Shown here piece after piece: positions 54,481 to 61,888 of a DNA stretch of 64,000 nt; position 1 is the first letter of the stretch; each line of letters begins with the position of its first letter. Position numbers and translations under genes: made by a program. The notes below the pieces were generated by a model. It did no database searches. It worked only from the letters and a program-made list of their open reading frames with translations, and was not told where the DNA came from. Origin of the DNA: an uncultured Lachnospiraceae bacterium. Its GTDB lineage: Bacteria; Bacillota; Clostridia; Lachnospirales; Lachnospiraceae. The stretch covers positions 1 through 64,000 of the forward strand of contig ONAZ01000004.1 of the NCBI GenBank assembly GCA_900315945.1. Direction: 5' to 3'.

Positions 54481-57096
54481 TTATATTTTTCTAAGTATAA
54501 TAATACTTTTCTCATATATTTCTTTTGTTATGCCATCTTTAGAGAAACCGGCAAGATAAATTGCATTTGTTAGTTCTCTGATTTCTTTTTCGCTAACATT
54601 AATATTCTTGTTCGAGTTGTTTTTTGTTCTACTAAGATAATTAATAAGAGATTTTTCAACATCTCTAATTGACGGATTCTCAGATGTTATTATCTTTTTC
54701 TTTTTCCATTTTTTTAATGCTATTTTGTATTCAAGAAGTAGTGCCTTATTGTATTCTTCCTTTTTAATTAGGGTGCTGATTTTTATTTTATTTATAAGTT
54801 TTCTAGTGATAATAACGAGGAATAGAATAACAATAATGGCAATAATCATCCAGACAAATGGAAGGAACAGGTATCCTACGCTTCTTATAAATTGAGATAC
54901 TTTGCCAATGAAAGAATCAGAAGAGATACCATTAAGACCATTTGTTTGAGCCGAATTATCTAAAAGCTCGTTAACAGAATCTCTAAGAGAACTTCCATCA
55001 GTATCATCCACCAGTCGTTCTGTTGGGTTAAATAGTCCTGCAAATATTCCAAGAATACCTAGACTATTTGAAGAATTATTATCTTCAACAACGGGTGGTG
55101 TCATCTCATATGGAATCCAGCCATAGTCTTCAAGGTATATTTCTGTCCATGCATGAGCATTTGCATCAGACAGTTCGACTCTGTATATACCAGTATCAGA
55201 AACACTGTCAGCCTGGACATATGTCCCATTATTCACCCACTCATTAACATCATCTGATATCTTGTTTTCTGCTTTGGCACTGCCTGAGGGGAGAAGATAT
55301 CCTTCGCAATATCTTGCTGGAATACCCATATATCTAAGAAGTAGTGTTGCAGATGATGCGAAATGAGCGCAGAATCCTTTCCTGTTTTTGTCGAGGAAAT
55401 GCTCTATTACATCAGAGTCATAGGGTGTTGCACCTGGTGTCATAGTGTAGGTAAAGTTGTTTTCAAAGTAGCTTTTTAGATTATTAGCAATTAGTATTGT
55501 TCGTACATTTGTATCCATAGAATCTATTTCTTCTGATGTAAGCTTTGCTTCATTACATACATTAGACAGTGTTTGAGTAAGAGATGATGGATAGGAAGTG
55601 TATAATGTCTTGTAATAATCTAATCTAGATTGTGCTGAGACATTATTAGAACTATTATCATTATAAGTATCTATCATCCTGTACTTTGTGGTGCCAATTA
55701 ATGGCATATAGATTGTTTCATAAGTATTTTCTTTTTGATTATCTGATAGGGTGAGACTACTTAGGATATCAGTATTTACATAATAGTTTGTTCGGTATGG
55801 GCTAATACCAGTTTTTGCAGGACTACCAGATGATGTTGATAGAATAGGAATATAAGGCTCATAATTATATGTGCTATCAGCATTTACATTTTCAATATGA
55901 ATCTTTGAATATAATGTGTCATTATCTTTATTCTCTACAACATAATCATCTGCAGTTATTATGCTGTCTGCATCTTTGAGAGGAGAGTTATTATTGAATT
56001 TATTATAGAAACGATTGTGTTCATATATAACTCCAGTATATGCCTTTAAGTATAAGTCGTCTTTTGTGACAGGAACGTATTCTACAATCAAATCAGTCTG
56101 ATAATCTGGATTAACACTTCTTATGCCTCCTAGTTGACCTTTAGATAGTCCTCCCACAGCATCATATCGGTTAAATAGCGAGGTAACACCATTTACAACA
56201 ACTGTCTTAACATATTTATCTGTTGTGTCTTTTACGGAGTTAGAGAGTTTCTTTGTGGAGAAATCTGTGTTAAATATTCCACCTACAAGAAGCATTACTA
56301 GAGTTGATATTATTACACTTAATCCCATCATTTTTAGCATGCCAATACCGCTGGCATGATAGAAATGCTCATCCCTATTCTTTTTTCGTTTCCGTCCAAA
56401 AGGAATGTCTTTTTTGTATTTATAGGGAAGGGTGTAACGTCCCGAACGTCCAAGAATTGCTACTGATATATACACAGATAGAAGCATAACAAGATATATT
56501 CTTGGTGGAACAATATCTATGTAAAATGCAACTTGTAGCGGAAGAAAGGATACAATAAATGTCATTGGAAGATCCATATATCCTGAAATAGTAATGTTGA
56601 AAAATATGGAAAATATACCACCTACGAATATTAGCATAGCGCTAACTGTAATATTTCTATCAGCAATTTGTTCTTCAGCTACACGACCTGATACAAGGCC
56701 AAAGAAGGTTTCGTATCTGCTAATAACCTCATTAAGAAAGGCCTGGAAACCTGAATTAATATACATATAGAAAGCAAAGGCCATAATAATTAAAACTATA
56801 AATACAATAGCATAGCCTGTATAGAAAGTAATCTTGTTATAGTATATAAAAGAGGAGAATAGGGAAAGAACAAATAGGCAAGGAGCAACTATCATAGGTG
56901 AAAAAGGAAGATTAAAGGATGCAGCTAGACCAACTATAGTGCCATAGACTGCAAAAAATAGTAAAATTGCCCGCACTAAACAAAGGAAAAGCCTGTTGTC
57001 ACTTGACTTTTTCTTAATATCTAACATGGCAATTCCATATAGTTTGGCATCATTTGTTCTTGCGTTGTCTTCTCGCTTTTGCTGCCTGCTAATCAC
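54481..57096 (-). CDS. transglutaminase-like membrane protein
   Basis: This 871-aa protein has about five to seven transmembrane segments in the first 250 residues, a large extracytoplasmic loop, a transglutaminase core and a final membrane helix (about 755-775) with a cytoplasmic tail. The core shows the Cys in KGFCAHFASSATLLLRYMG (about 575), His in SDANAHAWTEIYLEDYGWIP (about 650) and a following acidic residue. It belongs to the DUF3488/DUF4129-type transglutaminases that occur with MoxR and DUF58, as here. Role probably in the envelope; substrate unknown. It overlaps the DUF58 gene by 4 bp. Confidence 0.86.
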   Translation of the reverse strand: MISRQQKREDNARTNDAKLYGIAMLDIKKKSSDNRLFLCLVRAILLFFAVYGTIVGLAASFNLPFSPMIVAPCLFVLSLFSSFIYYNKITFYTGYAIVFIVLIIMAFAFYMYINSGFQAFLNEVISRYETFFGLVSGRVAEEQIADRNITVSAMLIFVGGIFSIFFNITISGYMDLPMTFIVSFLPLQVAFYIDIVPPRIYLVMLLSVYISVAILGRSGRYTLPYKYKKDIPFGRKRKKNRDEHFYHASGIGMLKMMGLSVIISTLVMLLVGGIFNTDFSTKKLSNSVKDTTDKYVKTVVVNGVTSLFNRYDAVGGLSKGQLGGIRSVNPDYQTDLIVEYVPVTKDDLYLKAYTGVIYEHNRFYNKFNNNSPLKDADSIITADDYVVENKDNDTLYSKIHIENVNADSTYNYEPYIPILSTSSGSPAKTGISPYRTNYYVNTDILSSLTLSDNQKENTYETIYMPLIGTTKYRMIDTYNDNSSNNVSAQSRLDYYKTLYTSYPSSLTQTLSNVCNEAKLTSEEIDSMDTNVRTILIANNLKSYFENNFTYTMTPGATPYDSDVIEHFLDKNRKGFCAHFASSATLLLRYMGIPARYCEGYLLPSGSAKAENKISDDVNEWVNNGTYVQADSVSDTGIYRVELSDANAHAWTEIYLEDYGWIPYEMTPPVVEDNNSSNSLGILGIFAGLFNPTERLVDDTDGSSLRDSVNELLDNSAQTNGLNGISSDSFIGKVSQFIRSVGYLFLPFVWMIIAIIVILFLVIITRKLINKIKISTLIKKEEYNKALLLEYKIALKKWKKKKIITSENPSIRDVEKSLINYLSRTKNNSNKNINVSEKEIRELTNAIYLAGFSKDGITKEIYEKSIIILRKI

Positions 57097-58145
57097 ATAT
57101 TCCCCTTTCTTGATACTTTTCCATTTTCAATAATAATTATCCCATCTGTGGCACTTGAGAAATGTTCTACGTATTTTGCATATGCTCTGTCATATCCTTC
57201 TATTTTTGCACCATAGAGTTTGAACAAAGCTTCATATAATTCATTTTCATCTGTAACAATACTTAATGAGAATGTTGAATCTAGGCTATTATATATCGCT
57301 GTGGTAAAAGGTTCATTTTGCTTTAACAAATCTTTACCAATTGAATAAAAGACATCTAAAGTATCTTGTAACTTGTCCTCTTTGTCGTCCATATTTTCTG
57401 AAGAAGTAAGTATAGGAAATAACAGATAGTATAATTCCTTGTACTCCTCAAATTCACGAACCATAATTTCATCTGTCTTTGCAGTTAAACTCCAATGGAT
57501 ATCTTTAATTCTATCTCCAGGTTGATATTCTCTTAACTGTTTTAAGTCTCTTGTTTTTTCGCCGCCCATTGTAGTTATTTCTGTTGGTTCCCTATCTTTT
57601 TGTGAAGTAGTAACACGTTTTTTCTCGTAGTATGGAGTGCTTATTTCTTCCGGTAGAATTGGTATTTCAACTTTTATATTAAGAGGCCTTGAAAATGTAT
57701 ATAAATGCAAATAGTCTGTTATGTTTATTTGAGTTGCATTTAATACAAACATACCTGCTTTTGTCACCTTAAAAGGTATAATATATTCTCCTTTTCCTTT
57801 TGTATCTGCAGGAAATACAAATTCTTGAATTTTGTTGTGGGGATAGAATAGATTTTCATATGTCATCTTTACTTTACAGTTAAGAAGAGGAATAAAACTA
57901 TTGTATTTTGTGTTGATAACAATATTAATTATTCCATTTTTTGTAACACTTCTGCATTTTGAGAAAGCGTTTATACTTAACTTGTTGATCTGATATCTCG
58001 TGAAAAGAATAGAAATAGGAGGTAACAAAACAAGAAGAAGTAAGAGTACTGATAGAAGTGGCTGTCGATAGAATACAGCACCTAAAAGTACAAGAATTAT
58101 TTCTAATAAATATGTTATTTGATAAGGTAGATTTCTTTTATCCAT
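57093..58145 (-). CDS. DUF58 domain protein
   Basis: This 350-aa protein has two N-terminal transmembrane helices (residues 8-25 and 30-47), a beta-rich middle and the DUF58 signature YQPGDRIKDIHWSLTAKTDE (about 212-231), which lies in a von Willebrand A-like region. DUF58 proteins occur with MoxR ATPases and transglutaminases in an uncharacterised complex module. It overlaps the transglutaminase gene and follows the MoxR gene by 9 bp, so the three are co-translated. Confidence 0.88.
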   Translation of the reverse strand: MDKRNLPYQITYLLEIILVLLGAVFYRQPLLSVLLLLLVLLPPISILFTRYQINKLSINAFSKCRSVTKNGIINIVINTKYNSFIPLLNCKVKMTYENLFYPHNKIQEFVFPADTKGKGEYIIPFKVTKAGMFVLNATQINITDYLHLYTFSRPLNIKVEIPILPEEISTPYYEKKRVTTSQKDREPTEITTMGGEKTRDLKQLREYQPGDRIKDIHWSLTAKTDEIMVREFEEYKELYYLLFPILTSSENMDDKEDKLQDTLDVFYSIGKDLLKQNEPFTTAIYNSLDSTFSLSIVTDENELYEALFKLYGAKIEGYDRAYAKYVEHFSSATDGIIIIENGKVSRKGNM

Positions 58146-58154
58146 ATATTTATA

Positions 58155-59087
58155 TTAATTGATTTTTGGTTGAGGAATACTTGTTAAAACATCTGTAAGT
58201 AAGGAATCCATATCTTCCCCAAGTGCAATACTCTGTGTAGTTTGTTTGAGTCGATGCTTTGATACAACATGGAAGATGTCGTGAACATCCTCTGGGATTA
58301 CATAGTCTCTCTTGCTAAGATATGCATTTGCCTTGGACATTTGTAATATTGCAATGCTTCCTCTTGGGCTTAGTCCAAGAGAGAAGGAATCATTAGTTCT
58401 TGTCTTTTCAGTGATACTAACAATATAGTCGTATATGCTGTCCTCTACATAAATATCCTGCACTTCTTTTTGCATAGTAAGAAGCTCACTTGCATTAATT
58501 ATAGGGCTAACATCTAATATATCCTCTTTCGAATTACCCTTTAGGACATTAATGGCGTCTTCGTGCTTGGGATATCCCATAGTAAGACATGTCATAAAAC
58601 GATCTAATTGTGAATCGGGAAGTCTTTGTGTTCCAGAGGAACCAAAGGGGTTCTGAGTAGCAATTACAAAAAAAGGAGAAGGAACTTCTCTAATGACACC
58701 ATCTACAGTTACCTGTCTTTCTTCCATAACTTCAAGAAGGGCAGATTGGGTTTTTGGGGAAGTTCGATTGATTTCATCAGCAAGAAATAGATTAGTATAA
58801 ATGCTTCCCTGTTGGAAACGAAATTTATTAGATTCCTTATCGTACATTTGAAATCCTGTAAGATCGCTTGGGAGTACATCAGGAGTAAACTGAACACGTT
58901 TGTATGAGAGAGACATAGCTTTAGAGAAAGCTACAGCAAGAGTTGTCTTGCCAACACCTGGAATATCTTCTAGAAGGACGTGGCCACCTGCTAGAATTGT
59001 AGCTAGAACATAGGTTATCACATCATCTTTACCATGTATTACTTTCTTTATCTCATTTATAATCTGTGTCAAAGAATCTCTTCTCAT
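58155..59087 (-). CDS. MoxR-family AAA+ ATPase
   Basis: This 310-aa chaperone-like ATPase is expected to remodel or activate the DUF58/transglutaminase partners. Walker A is GVGKTT (residues 44-49), Walker B LFLADEINR (about 104-112), with sensor motifs in IATQNPFG (about 147) and the arginine finger/AAA lid region (SLGLSPRGS, about 240). The start overlaps the DHH gene's stop by 4 bp. This is a standard MoxR. Confidence 0.93.
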   Translation of the reverse strand: MRRDSLTQIINEIKKVIHGKDDVITYVLATILAGGHVLLEDIPGVGKTTLAVAFSKAMSLSYKRVQFTPDVLPSDLTGFQMYDKESNKFRFQQGSIYTNLFLADEINRTSPKTQSALLEVMEERQVTVDGVIREVPSPFFVIATQNPFGSSGTQRLPDSQLDRFMTCLTMGYPKHEDAINVLKGNSKEDILDVSPIINASELLTMQKEVQDIYVEDSIYDYIVSITEKTRTNDSFSLGLSPRGSIAILQMSKANAYLSKRDYVIPEDVHDIFHVVSKHRLKQTTQSIALGEDMDSLLTDVLTSIPQPKIN

Positions 59088-60061
59088 ATTTTGGAATTCT
59101 CCATTCTATTATAAGCGGCTGTAAAAAGTTCAATAACTTTATCTTCGATGTTGTCTATTTTTTCTAAGTATTTCTTGTAGATAATTCCGCCAGCCATAGT
59201 AGGATGTCCTCCACCATTACCAATTTCCTTTAAGGCATTTCTAATGAGATTGCCAGCGTGGATATTACTATCTTCACTTCTTATTGAGAATTTTACAACA
59301 TCATCTAACCTTGAAAAAACAACCGATATTTTAACCTCTTCAGTAGATAATAGAAAATCAGAGATAATTGCCACAAGAGTGGATGGGCATTGGAATGGAA
59401 TATAAGCAAATCCAAACTTATCTACTGTCTTAATATTATTAATTGCTGCTTTAAAAGCTTTGAAATCATCTAAAACTAATTGATTCTGGTTTATGTAAGT
59501 TACCTGCTCATAGTCACAGAATTCGAATACTTCGTTAAACATTTCTATATCGAACTTTTTGCAGCCTCTATTGAAATCATTAGTATCCATCTTCAGGCCA
59601 TAACATAGAGCAGAAGCAACGTCTTTTGGCATTTCGATTTTGGCTTCAACAAAATAAGATATTATGATACTTGAGCATGCTCCAACCATTCTTATGTCTT
59701 TCCATTTGTATTCAGCTTTGGAGAAAATTGGGTGATGGTCGATACAATAGACATCATCTCCACAATTAAACGCAATATTGGCATTGTTGAGCTGTGAATC
59801 AACAAGAATATTTACTGCATTAAAGAATTCATTCTCGTAGTCTGTTCTAGGACTTGCTTCAATGTTGAATACCTTTAACATCTGTATTAGGCTGGAACGT
59901 TCGATTACACCGCCATAACATATAACTGAGTCAATATCGTAATGACTAAGTAGATTCTGAAGTCCATATGCGCTTGCAAAAGCATCTGGATCAGGGAAGT
60001 CATGGGTGTGTATAAATACTTGTTTTGTCTTGAAGTGTTCTAATAATTCTTTCGTAAACAT
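59084..60061 (-). CDS. DHH/DHHA1 phosphoesterase (NrnA-like oligoribonuclease/PAP phosphatase)
   Basis: This 325-aa cytoplasmic enzyme probably degrades nano-RNAs or pAp. Motifs in order: HTHDFPDPDAFASAYG (about residues 18-33), the DHH motif IDHHP (about 108-112), and the C-terminal DHHA1 GNGGGHPTMAGG (about 288-299). It starts at the ATG complementary to 60059-60061. A longer in-frame reading reaches 60220 but would overlap the SCIFF gene and adds a hydrophobic stretch foreign to the family. It is the first gene of the minus-strand operon. Confidence 0.85.
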   Translation of the reverse strand: MFTKELLEHFKTKQVFIHTHDFPDPDAFASAYGLQNLLSHYDIDSVICYGGVIERSSLIQMLKVFNIEASPRTDYENEFFNAVNILVDSQLNNANIAFNCGDDVYCIDHHPIFSKAEYKWKDIRMVGACSSIIISYFVEAKIEMPKDVASALCYGLKMDTNDFNRGCKKFDIEMFNEVFEFCDYEQVTYINQNQLVLDDFKAFKAAINNIKTVDKFGFAYIPFQCPSTLVAIISDFLLSTEEVKISVVFSRLDDVVKFSIRSEDSNIHAGNLIRNALKEIGNGGGHPTMAGGIIYKKYLEKIDNIEDKVIELFTAAYNRMENSKI

Positions 60062-60117
60062 ATGATGATAATAGCACAAAAAATACTTGATGAAAACCTT
60101 TATAAATAGGTTTAATT

Positions 60118-60127
60118 GTGATATAAT
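60118..60127 (+). promoter_or_regulatory. extended -10 promoter of the SCIFF gene
   Basis: TGATATAAT gives an extended -10 (TG-N-TATAAT) at 60119-60127. No clear -35 box is seen, which extended -10 promoters tolerate. It lies 44 bp before the start. Confidence 0.55.
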
Positions 60128-60170
60128 CTCATAAGATGTGAAAAAATGCTTTTTAATAAGGAGAGATATT

Positions 60171-60317
60171 ATGAAACATATTAAGACACTTAATACAAAG
60201 AAGCTTTCAAATACTATCAAAAAAGGCGGTTGTGGCGAGTGCCAGACATCTTGTCAATCAGCTTGTAAGACAAGTTGTACTGTAGGTAATCAAAGCTGTG
60301 AGAGTAAGAATAAATAA
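60171..60317 (+). CDS. scfA: SCIFF ribosomal peptide (six cysteines in forty-five), RiPP precursor
   Basis: This 48-aa peptide begins MKHIKTLNTKKLSN and ends with six Cys (positions 21, 24, 28, 32, 36, 43) in the nearly invariant GECQTSCQSACKTSCTVGNQ context. It is the precursor for sactionine/ranthipeptide-type thioether crosslinks made by the adjacent radical SAM enzyme. TAAGGAGAGA precedes ATG 60171. SCIFF peptides are nearly universal in Clostridia; ranthipeptides have been linked to quorum-like regulation, which is established only in other species. Confidence 0.96.
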   Translation: MKHIKTLNTKKLSNTIKKGGCGECQTSCQSACKTSCTVGNQSCESKNK

Positions 60318-60349
60318 TCTATTATTCTAAATTGATTATTTAAAGAACT

Positions 60350-60398
60350 GACCGATGCACTATGTGTTATGTGATATACATATGCTCGGTCGGTTTTT
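60350..60398 (+). terminator. terminator between scfA and the maturase gene
   Basis: GACCGA-T-GCA pairs with TGC-TCGGTC around a long loop and a GGTTTTT tract follows. It may limit maturase expression relative to the peptide. Confidence 0.7.
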
Positions 60399-60459
60399 GT
60401 GCTATTTAATATATTATTAAACTAACACATAATTTTATGGTTTTTAGGAAAGAAAAATA

Positions 60460-61842
60460 ATGATACATCAATATAAAAACAATGGCTACAACATAGTACT
60501 AGACGTTAATTCTGGTGCTGTTCATGTTGTGGATGATACTTCGTATGACATGATAGGGTATATGGAAGACAATATATCTTCAGATATGTCTGATGAAGAG
60601 ATAATAAAAGGTTTTATTAAAGCATATCCAAAGTATTCTGATATACAAGATGATTTGAAGGAAATACTTGGAGAAATTAAAGAATTAAAAGATAATAATG
60701 AATTATTTACAGAAGATATATATGAGAAACCTATAAACTCATATAAGGATAGACCAACTGTTGTTAAGGCGTTATGTCTTCATATTGCTCATGACTGTAA
60801 CCTGGCTTGTAAGTATTGCTTCGCAGAAGAAGGAGAATACAAAGGTAAAAGAGAGTTAATGAGCTATGAAGTCGGTAAGAAAGCACTTGATTTTCTTGTA
60901 GATAATTCTGGTAGCCGAAGGAATCTCGAAGTTGATTTCTTTGGTGGCGAGCCATTAATGAATTTTCAAGTTGTAAAAGACTTAGTTAAGTATGGCCGAA
61001 GCATAGAAGAAAAGAATAACAAGCATTTTAGATTTACCCTTACAACTAATGGAGTCCTTCTTAATGATGAGATAATGGAATTTGCTAATGAGAATATGGA
61101 CAATGTTGTCCTTTCTATAGATGGAAGGAAAGAGATTCATGATATGATGCGACCTTTTCCTAAGGGAGATGGAAGTTATGATCTTATTGTTCCTAAGTTT
61201 ATTAAGTTTGCCAATAGTAGAAATCAAGAGAAGTATTATGTGAGAGGAACATTTACTCATAACAATCTGGATTTTTCCAAGGACGTACTTCATCTGGCAG
61301 ACCTTGGTTTTAAGCAGATATCTGTAGAACCAGTTGTTGCAAAGGATACAGATGATTATGCCATTAGGGAAGAAGATTTGCCAAAGCTATATGAAGAATA
61401 TGATAATTTGGCTAAAGAAATGGTAGAACGTCATGGAACAGATAAAGAGTTTAATTTCTTCCATTTCATGATTGATTTAGAAGGTGGACCTTGCGTATAT
61501 AAGAGACTTAGTGGATGCGGCTCTGGAACAGAGTATCTAGCAGTAACTCCTACAGGTGATTTGTATCCTTGTCATCAATTTGTTGGGGATACAGATTTTC
61601 TTATGGGAAGTGTTGATACAGGTATTAAGAATACTGAACTCCAAAGTGAGTTTAAATCCTGCAATGTATATGCAAAAGAAGAATGTAGAAATTGCTTTGC
61701 AAGATTTTATTGTAGTGGTGGTTGCGCTGCTAATTCATATAACTTTAAGGGAAGCATATTAGAGAATTATGATGTGGGCTGCAAGCTTCAGAAGAAGAGA
61801 ATCGAGAATGCCATTATGATTAAAGCGGCAACTAGTGAGTAG
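60460..61842 (+). CDS. scfB: thioether-forming SCIFF peptide maturase (radical SAM/SPASM)
   Basis: This 460-aa enzyme installs thioether bonds in the SCIFF peptide. The radical SAM cluster motif is DCNLACKYCF (Cys113, 117, 120), followed by FFGGEPLMN and the SAM-binding region. The N-terminal 90 residues form the RRE-like peptide-binding part. The C-terminal SPASM cysteines appear in GGPCVYKRLSGCGSG, LYPCHQF and CNVYAKEECRNCFARFYCSG then CAANSYN (about 345-430). AGGAAAGAAAAATAATG gives the start. It is paired with scfA upstream and secDF downstream, the common clostridial order. Confidence 0.95.
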   Translation: MIHQYKNNGYNIVLDVNSGAVHVVDDTSYDMIGYMEDNISSDMSDEEIIKGFIKAYPKYSDIQDDLKEILGEIKELKDNNELFTEDIYEKPINSYKDRPTVVKALCLHIAHDCNLACKYCFAEEGEYKGKRELMSYEVGKKALDFLVDNSGSRRNLEVDFFGGEPLMNFQVVKDLVKYGRSIEEKNNKHFRFTLTTNGVLLNDEIMEFANENMDNVVLSIDGRKEIHDMMRPFPKGDGSYDLIVPKFIKFANSRNQEKYYVRGTFTHNNLDFSKDVLHLADLGFKQISVEPVVAKDTDDYAIREEDLPKLYEEYDNLAKEMVERHGTDKEFNFFHFMIDLEGGPCVYKRLSGCGSGTEYLAVTPTGDLYPCHQFVGDTDFLMGSVDTGIKNTELQSEFKSCNVYAKEECRNCFARFYCSGGCAANSYNFKGSILENYDVGCKLQKKRIENAIMIKAATSE

Positions 61843-61888
61843 AGTAAGTTTTATTAATAGATAAATAAATGTACAGAGGAGAGAGAAG

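Noticed and set aside
60062..60220. 53-codon N-terminal extension of the DHH phosphoesterase
   Set aside because: It overlaps the SCIFF gene on the other strand, is hydrophobic and unlike the family, while ATG at 60061 gives the usual N-terminus.
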